A DNA stretch of 64,000 bases from Candidatus Saccharimonadota bacterium (GCA_020427965.1 JAGQNT010000118.1:32323-96322); one strand, 5' to 3'; shown: positions 42,039 through 50,660, counted from the stretch's first letter. The notes: generated from the sequence alone by a model not told the origin. Program-made: numbers and translations.

Positions 42039-43049
42039 TTATGCAACCTGCGTGGTAAAAAGTTGTTCCAACAGTTCTTTGGTAGAGTTGGCGGCCATCA
42101 GTTTTTCGCGCTTTTCTTTGGCGCCGTCAAAACCGTTGATGTAGATTTTGCAGAATTTGTTCAAGGTATGGATGTTGCGTTCGCCGGGCTGCCAAGTGTC
42201 GGCAAATAGTTGTACGTGTTTTCGATACAATGCGACACGATCCGCTTCTGACACCTGGGACCACTGACTGTCTGAACTAAAAACAAACGGATCGTGGAAG
42301 ACGCCGCGACCGATCATAATACCGTCTAGGTTGTATTGCTTTGCCAGATCAATTCCCTGTTGACGGCTTTCCACATCGCCGTTGCCAACCATGAGCGTCC
42401 GAGGACAAACTTGGTCACGTAACTTCACCGCTTCGCCAATGACGTCCCAGTGAGCGGGCACCTTGCTCATTTCTTTGCGAGTACGACCATGGATAGTCAG
42501 CATGTCCAGGTTTTGCTGCAACAGAAACTCAAGCCAGCTCAAATCGATTTCAGTAAAACCCAGGCGAGTTTTGACACTTAGCGGCAAACGTCCAGCTAAG
42601 CCTTCGCGGGTAGCATCGATAATCTCTTTGGCGAGTGGACGATTTTTGATCAGGGCGGCACAGGCACCGTTTTTAACCTCGCTTTTGGCGGGACAGCCCA
42701 TATTCAGATCTACTCCCACAAAGTTACAACCCTTCGGCAGCCCAAGTTCTTTAGCCAACGCGCCAGAGGCAATTTGATCGGCCACTGCTTTGAAGTTTTC
42801 TGGATTTAGGCCCCACAGTTGTGCCACCAGTGCTGTTTCGCTGGCCACAAACTGTAGTTTTTTGAGCAATTTGTGTCGACCGGGACTCATCAGACCATCA
42901 ACGTTTACGAATTCGGTAAACGCCAGATCCGGCGGTGCACAGTCGTTAATAATCTGCCGAAATACCGTGTCAGTCACGTCGTCCATCGGCGCCAACACAA
43001 AAAACGGTTTCGTAAATTTATAAGAAGCGTCTGATGTCACGCTCAACAC
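42039..43049 (-). CDS. dus: tRNA-dihydrouridine synthase
   Basis: The 336-residue flavoenzyme has FVLAPMDDVTDTVFR (FMN site) near residue 17, NMGCPAKSEVKNGACAALI with the catalytic Cys near 117, HGRTRKEMSKVPAHWD near 200 and the phosphate-binding GIMIGRGVFHDPFVF near 255. It reduces uridines in tRNA D-loops. Which Dus subfamily is uncertain. A GTG start at 43049 or 43040 is possible. It overlaps the upstream unknown gene by up to 32 bp. Confidence 0.93.
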   Translation of the reverse strand: MLSVTSDASYKFTKPFFVLAPMDDVTDTVFRQIINDCAPPDLAFTEFVNVDGLMSPGRHKLLKKLQFVASETALVAQLWGLNPENFKAVADQIASGALAKELGLPKGCNFVGVDLNMGCPAKSEVKNGACAALIKNRPLAKEIIDATREGLAGRLPLSVKTRLGFTEIDLSWLEFLLQQNLDMLTIHGRTRKEMSKVPAHWDVIGEAVKLRDQVCPRTLMVGNGDVESRQQGIDLAKQYNLDGIMIGRGVFHDPFVFSSDSQWSQVSEADRVALYRKHVQLFADTWQPGERNIHTLNKFCKIYINGFDGAKEKREKLMAANSTKELLEQLFTTQVA

Positions 43050-43857
43050 TCTTTATTCGTTGATCTACGATCTGTATTTTATGCCCAAGATACTCGTGTG
43101 CAAGCTCGGCGTAATCTCGCGTCATACCGATGCGCGCTGCGCCGGTAAACACCATATTGTAATCAACCGCTCGACAAAGTTGGTCATGTTGGCTAGCTGT
43201 AAGACCACGTTGCGATGCATAAGCCCGTAACATATCCCCGATGATAAATGTCGTGAAGTAGGTGAGTTGTTCGCGCATTCTAGCTTCCCCGCCCATCAAC
43301 GACAAACCCGCATTACTACCCGTGGCAGCAACCACAAATTTAGCGGCCAACTCGTCTTGACTCCTGAGCGTTTTTACAAAAGCCTGCATTTTTGGCAATG
43401 CTGGCTCTAAAACGTGCGCCTTACTTCTCTGCGCCCGACTTAGATCTTCGTCGGTAGGGATATCCGTCTGCACTGCAGCTTCGGTGACTATACGAGCCGA
43501 TCGTGATAGAGCCGGCACTGAGCGAGGAACGATTTTTGCCTCTTGGGCAGTCAGGGCAATGTAGCGCTCCCGGTGCGTTCTGGGGTCTGTATAGGACACA
43601 GCAAAAGGACTGCGCTCAAAATCAGAAGGCACATCTATCAAATGTGGCTGCAACTGTTTAGCCTTAGCGTACTCCAGCATTTCGGGCGTCAGATCCATGT
43701 AGTTGCGGACAGCTCGACCTAGATAGCCAGGGTCAAGTGCGCGCGAAAGAGAGTTGCGTGACCTGGTTGGATCTACCGGTTTTGGATCCGCAACAAAATC
43801 ACCCTCCAGGGTGAATTGACCTAATTCAACAGGTACGTGTCCGGTCCCGTCTGCCAT
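43018..43857 (-). CDS. Hypothetical protein upstream of dus
   Basis: The 279-residue soluble, helical protein has many Arg and Asp and was not recognised. Features: LDPGYLGRAVRNYMDL near 40-55 and a Gly/Met-rich SNAGLSLMGGEARMREQL near 187-204. An AAGGTG ribosome site precedes the ATG. It is co-directional and overlapping with dus and follows a 117-residue unknown gene, so the three may form one operon. Confidence 0.65.
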   Translation of the reverse strand: MADGTGHVPVELGQFTLEGDFVADPKPVDPTRSRNSLSRALDPGYLGRAVRNYMDLTPEMLEYAKAKQLQPHLIDVPSDFERSPFAVSYTDPRTHRERYIALTAQEAKIVPRSVPALSRSARIVTEAAVQTDIPTDEDLSRAQRSKAHVLEPALPKMQAFVKTLRSQDELAAKFVVAATGSNAGLSLMGGEARMREQLTYFTTFIIGDMLRAYASQRGLTASQHDQLCRAVDYNMVFTGAARIGMTRDYAELAHEYLGHKIQIVDQRIKSVERDIRRFL

Positions 43858-43865
43858 GTTACACC

Positions 43866-44219
43866 TTACCCCGTGCCGCTAAATGGCTTGATGTTGTCAT
43901 GTAGGGTTGCGAAATGCTGTGATCGGGTAGCACGATCGGTGGTTGATAATCTGGGAATACCCTCGGGGAAAGCACTTGTTGGGTGAGTAAGTGGCATCGA
44001 ACCGACCCATTCTTGGCGAGCCTCGGTTTGAGCATCAACTGCAGGCAGTGCACTATGCTGATCTAGCAACCCAGCTACTTTCCGTGCGCTTTCTACCTGA
44101 GTCTGAAGCATCTCAGGGTCAGTTGGAATTCCAATATCAGCGGCAACTTCAGGATCGATCCCGCCCATTTCGCGGAGACCTTGGTAATATGCTGCATTTA
44201 TTTCATATTGTTGCGCCAT
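43866..44219 (-). CDS. Hypothetical soluble protein
   Basis: The 117-residue protein starts at the ATG before AQQYEINAAYYQGL. Helical N-terminal half, disordered-looking C-terminal half rich in Thr, Ser and Pro. Not recognised. It ends 8 nt before the next gene, suggesting co-transcription with it and dus. It shares the theme of His/Arg-rich, non-membrane composition with that neighbour. Confidence 0.6.
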   Translation of the reverse strand: MAQQYEINAAYYQGLREMGGIDPEVAADIGIPTDPEMLQTQVESARKVAGLLDQHSALPAVDAQTEARQEWVGSMPLTHPTSAFPEGIPRLSTTDRATRSQHFATLHDNIKPFSGTG

Positions 44220-44296
44220 AATATTTATTCTAGCACATTTAGCAAGAAAAAGCAACAACGCTTATGGTTACTCTCTTGAATAACGCGATTGCTTGA

Positions 44297-44387
44297 GTGC
44301 AGCGTGCATTTTCTCCGTGAGGAACGGAGGGAGGCGTACAGATTAGTACGCCGAGTGAGTACTACAGCGGAAAAATGTGCGCTGTGC
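44297..44387. repeat. Long hairpin downstream of ABC permease
   Basis: Outer arms GTGCAGCGTGCATTTT-CTCCG and CGGAAAAATGTGCGCTGTGC pair over about 20 bp, and inside is GGCGTAC/GTACGCC. It contains CGTGAGGAACGGAG, close to CGTGAGCAACGGAG in the ftsH hairpin. It lies after the stop at 44444 on the minus strand. Confidence 0.65.
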
Positions 44388-44443
44388 CAAGAGTACGAAC
44401 AGGTCAGTAGCTCTGCTGCTGAGCAGGTCGTGCGGCAATTGCG

Positions 44444-45559
44444 TTACTCCCAGCGGAAGACGCGGAAGGCGATCGCATAGATAATAACCATCCACACCGC
44501 CATAATGCCCAGCTGCGGTCCCAAATCCAGCAAACTTTTGCCTTCACTCAAAATCATACGTGCGCCGTCAATCACGGGGGTCAGTGGCATGTAAAACGAC
44601 AGGTTTTGTAGCCAGTCGGGCATCAGGAATCGTGGGATAAATACCCCCGTCAAGAACATCATGGGAAAGACGATAATGTTGCCAAGTGGTGCGACCTGAC
44701 GCTCATTTTTAGCCCAGCCACCCAGTGCCAGACCGATGCCCAGCACCATCATGATGCCAAAGGTCAGAAATAGAGTTAGTTCAAACAAGTTACCAACGAT
44801 TTTCAGGTGGAATACGAGGATAGCCACTACAAACATGGCAGCAATGGATAACAGGCCTGTAATCGAATTGCTGAGCATGTTCGACAAGAAATACTGCCAA
44901 ACCCTGAGTGGCGTGGTGTGTAACCGACGTAGAATTCCCATTTTCTTGAGTTCCGGAAAGACGTTCATGGGGCCAAAAATGCCGGCGCCCAGGATAGCAA
45001 AACCCATAATGCCGGTAAAGGCGTAGTCAAACGAACGCAGACTCTTGCTGTTGATAGCCTGCCCAGCGACCGTAAACGGCGTACTACTATCGACAAATTG
45101 TTGATTAACACTCTTGAGGCTGCCTTCTAGAACCGTCACCAGCGTGCGCCCAGCCTGTTCGTTGTTACGAGTAAAGTAAATGACCGCCTGGCCGGACGGG
45201 TGATTCTGCCCCTGTTTTACGTCACCAAAGCCAGCCGGCAGCACGATCACACCGTCTATTTGGCTGCGCTGGATTTGTTGCTTGGCTTCGGCCATATTCG
45301 TGACCGACTTATCAACCTTGAAGGTATCGCTGTCTCGTAGTTTGCCAGCAAATTGCTTGGCAAAACTGCTGTTGGACTGGTTGATGACGGCAACCTTGAA
45401 GGTAATATTGCCGTTACCGCTGTTAATAAAGCCGAAAATGATCAGGAAAATCAGTGGAAACATAAAGGTAAAGAACAGGGCCAAACGATCGCGAAACAGC
45501 CGCTTGAGGCTGACGGTGAAGAAAGCCCAGACGGTGTAGAGTTGCTGTTTTAGCGTCAT
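44444..45559 (-). CDS. ABC-2 type permease (large form)
   Basis: The 371-residue protein has an N-terminal helix (about 25-47), a large extracytoplasmic domain (about 50-170) and five further helices with the ABC-2 motif GGWAKNERQVAPLGNIIVFPMMFLTGVFIP. This matches the YhgE/linearmycin-type exporters with an outer loop. It overlaps its ATPase gene by 4 bp. Substrate unknown. Confidence 0.92.
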   Translation of the reverse strand: MTLKQQLYTVWAFFTVSLKRLFRDRLALFFTFMFPLIFLIIFGFINSGNGNITFKVAVINQSNSSFAKQFAGKLRDSDTFKVDKSVTNMAEAKQQIQRSQIDGVIVLPAGFGDVKQGQNHPSGQAVIYFTRNNEQAGRTLVTVLEGSLKSVNQQFVDSSTPFTVAGQAINSKSLRSFDYAFTGIMGFAILGAGIFGPMNVFPELKKMGILRRLHTTPLRVWQYFLSNMLSNSITGLLSIAAMFVVAILVFHLKIVGNLFELTLFLTFGIMMVLGIGLALGGWAKNERQVAPLGNIIVFPMMFLTGVFIPRFLMPDWLQNLSFYMPLTPVIDGARMILSEGKSLLDLGPQLGIMAVWMVIIYAIAFRVFRWE

Positions 45560-46323
45560 GCGTGGAGTCCTTTTCCTGTCATATCAATAAAAACATCTTC
45601 AAGGTTGGCCTGTTCGACGTGCTGCTCTTTCTTAAAACCACGCTTTAGTAGGGATTTAATAAGGTTTTTGGGAGTGTCGAGCGCTATGATTTCACCCTGA
45701 TCCATGATGGCGATGCGATCGCACAGCACCTCGGCCTCGTCCATGTAGTGGGTCGTTAGGATGACGCTGATACCACGCTTGCGAACGTCCTCGATAAGGC
45801 GCCACAAGTTGCGGCGGGCCTGTGGGTCGAGCCCAGTGGTTGGTTCGTCTAGGAAAAACACCTTGGGGTTATGTACTAGGGCGGCCACGATAGAAAAACG
45901 CTGTTTCTGGCCACCGGACAGGTTTTCGACGAAACTGTCAGCCTTGTCGCCCAAATTAACTTCATCCAGGAACTTCTTGGGGTCAATTTTCTCGCCGTAG
46001 GCGGCGGCAAACATCTGTAGTAATTCGGTCAGCTTAGTTTTGTCCTGAAAACCAGGCGTTTGCGGCTGGACACCAATCACGCCACGAATTTCGTAGGGGT
46101 TTTTGGCAACGTCAACGCCATCGATAGTAGCCGTACCGCCATCAATTTCACGAAGTGTTTCGATCATCTCCAGCGTGGTCGTTTTACCAGCGCCGTTGGG
46201 GCCTAAAATGCCGAAAATTTCACCCCGTTTAACCTCAAAACTGATACCTTTGACGACTTCATTGTCATCATAGCTTTTACGGAGTTTTTTGACCGAGAGA
46301 ATAATGTCAGAGTTTTTTGCCAT
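45556..46323 (-). CDS. ABC transporter ATP-binding protein
   Basis: The 255-residue ATPase begins at the ATG before AKNSDIILSV. It has Walker A GPNGAGKTT near 43-51, signature NLSGGQKQRFSIVAALV near 140, Walker B VFFLDEPTTGLDPQ near 160 and TTHYMDEAE. It pairs with the permease at 44444. The longer frame upstream would run through the terminator of the next gene and is rejected. Confidence 0.95.
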   Translation of the reverse strand: MAKNSDIILSVKKLRKSYDDNEVVKGISFEVKRGEIFGILGPNGAGKTTTLEMIETLREIDGGTATIDGVDVAKNPYEIRGVIGVQPQTPGFQDKTKLTELLQMFAAAYGEKIDPKKFLDEVNLGDKADSFVENLSGGQKQRFSIVAALVHNPKVFFLDEPTTGLDPQARRNLWRLIEDVRKRGISVILTTHYMDEAEVLCDRIAIMDQGEIIALDTPKNLIKSLLKRGFKKEQHVEQANLEDVFIDMTGKGLHA

Positions 46324-46350
46324 GCCTATTAACCGTACCACTGTTATGCC

Positions 46351-46380
46351 CAAAAGAAAAGCGCCCCTGTTGGGGCGCTG
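46351..46380 (-). terminator. Intrinsic terminator of the 64-residue gene
   Basis: GCGCCCC-TGTT-GGGGCGC stem. On the minus strand it is followed by TTTTCTTTT. It lies 20 nt beyond the stop at 46400. Confidence 0.9.
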
Positions 46381-46399
46381 TGTCAAAATCTTGGTTTTA

Positions 46400-46594
46400 T
46401 TAGCCGCGCTTGACGGTCAAGAAACCGTTACGTGCGTTTTCGTTGACGGTAAAGCCGTCAGGTAGGTCGCAACCTTCTGGGCGTTCGTCCTTACTGAAGT
46501 AGTAAATTCGTTGTACTTTACCACCGCGGAGTGTGACGTCCTTGCAGTTTAGGTAGTAGGTTACACCTTTAGAGTTCGTGTGCTTGTAAGCCAT
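46400..46594 (-). CDS. Conserved small CPR-type protein
   Basis: The 64-residue basic protein, with YYLNCKDVTLRGGKVQRIYYFSKDERPEGCDLP in its core, resembles small proteins I associate with Patescibacteria genomes. No function is established. Two Cys could bind metal. It has a GAGAGAAG ribosome site, its own promoter (minus-strand TTGACA, 18 nt, TATGGT near 46636-46665) and terminator, so it is an independent and probably well-expressed gene. Confidence 0.75.
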   Translation of the reverse strand: MAYKHTNSKGVTYYLNCKDVTLRGGKVQRIYYFSKDERPEGCDLPDGFTVNENARNGFLTVKRG

Positions 46595-46788
46595 TAACTT
46601 CTCTCCCTCTCTTATTGGTTACTGGTATCACTACCATACTCTGGGGCAAAATTGTTTGTCAACCCCTGAGGGCGCTTTTTACGACAGAGTAGGCCCCAGA
46701 CGTTGATTTCCGGTTGTGCTTAGTGAACGGTTGTATTACACTAGTCGCTGTAACCATAACAACTTAGAAGAGGTGGAGATACAAATAT

Positions 46789-47448
46789 ATGGATTTCTCG
46801 TCAAGAAACACACAGCCTGCCCCTGCCGCACCCCGTGCAGGTGATAGCTTTTCGCCCGATGGACACATGCCCAAAAGTGCTGGTCCAAAGCGAAGCGCCA
46901 GCAGTAAGATGAAGGGTGCTTGGGGCAAGCGCGGCGTTGGCGTCATGCTGATCGTGGTCGCGTTACTACTCGCAGCAGTTGTTGGCATCTTGCTAACTGC
47001 CGGTGACAAAAAAGAAGCTAACCTCGTTGATTCAACAAAACTCCAGGCTGTTTTCCTGCAAAACGACCAGGTTTACTTCGGCCACATTCTGGAACTCAAC
47101 AACCAATACTTGGTATTGAGCGACATCTACTACCTACAGACTTCTGGTACTGGTACCAACACCAACACAAGCACTAACAACAATGTTTCACTCGTGAAAC
47201 TTGGTTGTGAACTCCACAAGCCATACGACCGCATGGTTGTAAACCGTGGTGAAGTAGAATTCTGGGAAAACCTCCAGGCTGATGGGCAAGTAGCTAAGGC
47301 TGTCGACAGCTTTGTCAAGGAAAATCCAAATGGCCAACAGTGTAGCAATACTACCAATTCTACTCAGAACGTTCAGGGAGCTGGCACTGGTTCCGCAACG
47401 ACTGGTACTGGCAACACTGGCTCTAACAGCAGTACAACTACCCCGTAG
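46789..47448 (+). CDS. Membrane-anchored protein with Asn/Thr/Gly-rich tail
   Basis: The 219-residue protein has a basic, Pro/Ala-rich cytoplasmic start, one transmembrane helix (about 52-72), a compact outer domain (about 78-190: LQAVFLQNDQVYFGHILELNNQYLVLSDIYYLQ) and a low-complexity tail of Gly, Thr, Ser and Asn. Surface-exposed. Likely a conserved Saccharibacteria protein, function unknown. GAGGTGGAG precedes the ATG. Confidence 0.7.
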   Translation: MDFSSRNTQPAPAAPRAGDSFSPDGHMPKSAGPKRSASSKMKGAWGKRGVGVMLIVVALLLAAVVGILLTAGDKKEANLVDSTKLQAVFLQNDQVYFGHILELNNQYLVLSDIYYLQTSGTGTNTNTSTNNNVSLVKLGCELHKPYDRMVVNRGEVEFWENLQADGQVAKAVDSFVKENPNGQQCSNTTNSTQNVQGAGTGSATTGTGNTGSNSSTTTP

Positions 47449-47471
47449 TTACTTGGGCAATACAGCCACTA

Positions 47472-47506
47472 CATACACCCGTCATCTCGGCGGGTGTATT
47501 TTTATC
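47472..47506 (+). terminator. Intrinsic terminator
   Basis: ATACACCCG and CGGGTGTAT stem followed by TTTTAT, 24 nt past the stop at 47448. It is also close to the convergent gene end at 47512. Confidence 0.9.
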
Positions 47507-47511
47507 TTTAG

Positions 47512-48123
47512 CTACTTGGCTCTTTGGTGGACAAATCGTCTGACTGCCACGAGGCTTATGCCTACAGCCAAGCTTAGTATTGCTAGTACCATCGTCCAGC
47601 CCGCTAGATCTGGCGACCAACGGGGTGAGGCAAAGTCAAATTTATACAAGCTATCAGGGATGTTGGTGGCGGCACTACCATGCTGTGAGATGTACTGCTG
47701 GATACAGTTCAGGCGATAGCGACCAGAAAAGCCCGTGGGAATCTTCTTTTCGCAGTATTTTTGGGCTGATGAATACAACGTAGCGTTTTCTTCTGACGTG
47801 GTACTGCCGGCTTTTTCAACTAGGCGTTGGTAGGTGTACTTTAACTGAATTGGTGGGTACACAGAGTCGCTGCCCGAAGACAGACTGGTGTTCATGTGGC
47901 TACCAACGTACGAGCGAAGCTCTTGCAGTGATTCTTCGACGCCATGACCACTTTTGTCGGCGGCGTAGACCGCGTCGCGCAATTCGGCCATGCGTAGGTT
48001 GTTGTCGCGCAGCGCAAAGGCGCCAATGACGCCAAATACTGCCGCCAGGGCAAAGAAATACCATGGCTTTAGGGGTCGGAGGCGGGTCCAGAGGTGGTGC
48101 ATCTGTTTTTTGTTACTGGTCAT
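47512..48123 (-). CDS. Hypothetical two-pass membrane protein
   Basis: The 203-residue protein has transmembrane helices near 22-40 and 174-193 enclosing an outer helical domain with two Cys (near 123 and 140) that may form a disulfide. N- and C-termini are basic and cytoplasmic. Not recognised. Convergent with the anchored protein at 46789. Confidence 0.65.
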   Translation of the reverse strand: MTSNKKQMHHLWTRLRPLKPWYFFALAAVFGVIGAFALRDNNLRMAELRDAVYAADKSGHGVEESLQELRSYVGSHMNTSLSSGSDSVYPPIQLKYTYQRLVEKAGSTTSEENATLYSSAQKYCEKKIPTGFSGRYRLNCIQQYISQHGSAATNIPDSLYKFDFASPRWSPDLAGWTMVLAILSLAVGISLVAVRRFVHQRAK

Positions 48124-49019
48124 GCTTATCAGTATAAACCCTTCCCTATCCCCGCTAGAAGGGGTCTGTGACGCATCTACGAGGCCTAGGACAGGCTTTA
48201 ACCCCGGAGCAGTCTACTAGACTGCTCCAATCCCCTCTATGAACCAGCCCCCCTCCGCACTAGCTATACGCGGTTTTACTACTGTAATGCCTACACCTTA
48301 CACTCTTTTGTACCCGCTCTCTGGCGAGCGGACTGCCACCTCCTTTTCTCTTGATCCAAAAGAAGCAAAAAATCATGGCCCGGCTCCATTCACTCGGGCA
48401 ACAGTTGTCAAACACGACAACGGGTTCGACAACTCCCTAGCGGTCGGCCACTCACTTTCGTTCGGGCTGAGTCTCACCACTAATGTTGTTGGTTTACAAC
48501 AGCTTGCGCCGGGTAAATTCCGCAGGGCCGAACCCAGTCAAACATGACGAGGATAAACCAACCCCAAACTTGGGGTTTCCTCATCTCGTTGTAACCCGAT
48601 GGGGACATCGGCTGAAGCCCAAGAGCTGCATAAACCAAATTGTGTGCTTGGCTGCCCGAGGACCGTTTAAACTGCCAGTGGCAGTGCGATCCGCAGGGCA
48701 AACAATTTGGTTTAGGAAGATCCTGGCGGTTTAGACGCGTCCTTGAGCTTTTGCTTACTTTTGGGTCAAGCCAAAAGTAAGGCTTTGGTTCTTTAGGTAA
48801 AGAACACAGGAAATGTTTGCATCACGGCAAAAGTAAGATCTTGCTTCTTGGATGCAAGAAGGTTGGGCACGAGGCCTGGGGGCTCAAAATGTATTGAGCC
48901 ACCGGGTTTCGAGAGTAGAGACGGGTGTTCAGGGTTACATGGTGGGCGGGGCGGGCAGCGGCCGGGCGCGAGTGACGACGTCACCCGAACCCTGTGGCCG
49001 CCGCCCCGCCGTGAACAGT
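48124..49019. other. Palindrome-rich stretch without convincing gene
   Basis: About 900 bp with many inverted repeats: a perfect 23-bp palindrome at 48206-48228 (GGAGCAGTCTA-C-complement), CCCCAAACTTGGGG near 48560, an 84-bp hairpin with TAAACCAAATTGT arms (48631-48643 and 48702-48714), and CTTACTTTTGG/CCAAAAGTAAG near 48755-48782. Open frames here have unnatural composition and are treated as chance. Confidence 0.5.
48945..49010. terminator. GC-rich inverted repeat at end of small-membrane-protein cassette
   Basis: GGCGGGGCGGGCAGCGGCC pairs with GGCCGCCGCCCCGCC. Inside is GTGAC-G-ACGTCAC. It lies 10 nt after the last stop of the cassette (minus strand) and marks the left edge of the GC-rich segment. 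Confidence 0.6.
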
Positions 49020-49121
49020 TCAGATGCCAATGAGTGGGATGAGTACCACCACTGTCACTCCAGCAACAATGAGCAAGAAGATCACCGCGCCGAAGAGCAA
49101 GTCCTTCTTTCTCTCATCCAT
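49020..49121 (-). CDS. 33-residue single-pass membrane peptide (cassette gene 6)
   Basis: The frame begins with a short charged part (residues 1-7, DERKKD) followed by one hydrophobic helix to the C-terminus. ACAGGAGGAGAC precedes the ATG, an excellent ribosome site. It is the last gene of the cassette. Tiny peptides of this kind can act as accessory subunits of membrane complexes, but nothing here proves it. Confidence 0.6.
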   Translation of the reverse strand: MDERKKDLLFGAVIFLLIVAGVTVVVLIPLIGI

Positions 49122-49166
49122 GTCTCCTCCTGTAGGAGTCGTCGTTGGTCGGGTCGTAGTCCTACC

Positions 49167-49556
49167 TCACAGCGGCGCCAAGAACGACGCACCCATCAGC
49201 AGGAAACAGAGGAACGCCCAAGCGATAAGCTTGTACAGCATCACTCTGGCCTCCTTCGGGGTGGCGTCGTGCTTGTCGTGTTCGCGGTTGTTGAAGCCGT
49301 CGACGGCGTTGTTACCGCACAGTGCTGCCAAGTACAAGATGGCGAGCCACGAGAACACCGTCCATGTGGCGACCAGGATCAGACTGGCAACGACGGACAA
49401 TGCCATGTCGGGTCTGACGGCGATCTTGGATCGATCACCGTTCTTGTGCACATACCGTATCTCTGGCGATCCTCCCATGTTGCGCAGGGACCAGAACCAG
49501 ATCCACAGCGCGAGCAGGTAGAGCACACTAGCGATGGTAGCGAGTACGATCGTCAT
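49167..49556 (-). CDS. Three-pass membrane protein (cassette gene 5)
   Basis: The 129-residue protein has hydrophobic segments near 3-23, 50-80 and 106-127, with a polar loop rich in Asn, His, Asp and Lys between the last two. A GAAGGAGGGG ribosome site lies before the ATG. High GC compared with the chromosome. Not recognised. Transcribed with the other five cassette genes. Confidence 0.65.
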   Translation of the reverse strand: MTIVLATIASVLYLLALWIWFWSLRNMGGSPEIRYVHKNGDRSKIAVRPDMALSVVASLILVATWTVFSWLAILYLAALCGNNAVDGFNNREHDKHDATPKEARVMLYKLIAWAFLCFLLMGASFLAPL

Positions 49557-49566
49557 GGCCCCTCCT

Positions 49567-49713
49567 TCAGCGGTAGTAGTTGGTCGGGTTGCGACACAGC
49601 AGCACGATGGCCGCCGCCTGCGGGAAGGTGTAGCCGTTCAGCGTCATCAGGCCAACGCCACCAAGGGCGGCAGTGCCGATGAAGGCCACAAAGGCCAAGA
49701 TCAGTGCGATCAT
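49567..49713 (-). CDS. 48-residue membrane peptide (cassette gene 4)
   Basis: Two short hydrophobic stretches (residues about 2-23 and 30-40) and the C-terminus LCRNPTNYYR. The ATG overlaps the stop of gene 3 by 4 bp (ATGA), showing translational coupling. The -NPTN- motif echoes the C-terminus of gene 1 (-NNPTNQTP). Not recognised. Confidence 0.6.
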   Translation of the reverse strand: MIALILAFVAFIGTAALGGVGLMTLNGYTFPQAAAIVLLCRNPTNYYR

Positions 49714-49943
49714 GTCGGGTCCACCCTGTCGGCTCGGAACACTCTCCAGATCAGGACGAGGATCATGATACCGCATCCTAGCCACGACGCGAAGAACGCC
49801 GTCAGCTGGAACACGATCATGGCGCCGTTGAGCTGCGCGGGACCCGCGTAACTCATCCGAACAGCGACGGATCGTCTGAACAGGAAGGTCGTCAGCAGCA
49901 TCGAGTACACGCCCCCGATGACGTACCAGTAGAAATAGAACAT
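49710..49943 (-). CDS. Two-pass membrane protein (cassette gene 3)
   Basis: The 77-residue protein has an aromatic-rich first helix (about 2-20) and a second helix (about 41-66), ending RADRVDPT. The start is set by GGAGGAAG, which lies inside the end of gene 2. Longer upstream frames run antisense-like through gene 2 and are rejected. Coupled to gene 4 by ATGA. Confidence 0.65.
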   Translation of the reverse strand: MFYFYWYVIGGVYSMLLTTFLFRRSVAVRMSYAGPAQLNGAMIVFQLTAFFASWLGCGIMILVLIWRVFRADRVDPT

Positions 49944-49944
49944 G

Positions 49945-50403
49945 CTAGCTTCCTCCGTTCTCTTGGTCAAGGTAAATCTTGTTGTCATCGGGCGAGTCAC
50001 GGAAGTCCTCCAGGTCATAGGAGAACAGGTAGGCAACTAGCACCCAACTGAGAGTCACGGCAAGAGCCATGGTAAGCACGTAGTTGACTCTGCCCTCCGT
50101 CTTGTCAGCGTCACGACTGTCCGCTTCCCGCCAGACGAGAATCAGACACATGTACACAGACACGAAGGAGCCGATCAGCCAGGCCAGTAGCCAGCTGCCA
50201 CTGTAGACCCAGATGGTTCCACAGGGCACGGCCGATGCGTACCAGACCACTCGGAACGGGTGCCTGTCGTTGCGCAGGTTGCGGTACGTCTGGGTCTTGT
50301 TCCAGTGTCGCATACCGCTCGTGGCCCACAGCCAAACCCATGGGAGGGCGACGAGGGTTGCGGCGGTCGAGATGGTCCATGCAAGGTGGTTCAGATCGAA
50401 CAT
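49945..50403 (-). CDS. Four-pass membrane protein (cassette gene 2)
   Basis: The 152-residue protein has hydrophobic segments near 7-27, 53-70, 72-93 and 111-133 and is Trp-rich (about 10 Trp). The loop after helix 1 is basic, giving a cytoplasmic orientation. GAAAGGACCCGAC lies before the ATG, and the same GACCCGAC word precedes gene 4. Not recognised. The largest member of the cassette. Confidence 0.65.
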   Translation of the reverse strand: MFDLNHLAWTISTAATLVALPWVWLWATSGMRHWNKTQTYRNLRNDRHPFRVVWYASAVPCGTIWVYSGSWLLAWLIGSFVSVYMCLILVWREADSRDADKTEGRVNYVLTMALAVTLSWVLVAYLFSYDLEDFRDSPDDNKIYLDQENGGS

Positions 50404-50414
50404 GTCGGGTCCTT

Positions 50415-50660
50415 TCAGGGGGTCTGGTTGGTGGGGTTGTTGGAACGCTCGTCCTTGCGGTCGAGCCAGGACAGGTACGGGATGAAACCGCCCAGGCAGA
50501 TCACGGCGAGCACGATCGTCAGGATGCCGAAGACGACAGCCTGCTTGCGTGGCTCACCGTACGCAATGCTCAAGGCGCCCAAGACTATGCCGTAGAGCGA
50601 TCCGATCATCAGGAGCAACGAGTACCACGGGAAGAGCGGACGCTCGGTGTGCTGGGGCAT
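50415..50660 (-). CDS. Two-pass membrane protein (cassette gene 1)
   Basis: The 81-residue protein has helices near 12-34 and 42-64 and a polar C-terminus ending NNPTNQTP. The ATG follows TTGGAGAAATC. It heads the six-gene cassette, downstream of a leader of about 160 nt from the promoter at 50828-50856. Not recognised. Confidence 0.65.
   Translation of the reverse strand: MPQHTERPLFPWYSLLLMIGSLYGIVLGALSIAYGEPRKQAVVFGILTIVLAVICLGGFIPYLSWLDRKDERSNNPTNQTP

Noticed and set aside
48239..48547. 102-codon plus-strand frame
   Set aside because: It lies in the palindrome-rich strip, with no ribosome site and unnatural composition.
48852..49682. 276-codon plus-strand frame
   Set aside because: Antisense to cassette genes 5 and 6, Arg/Ser/His-rich as expected for a GC-rich shadow.
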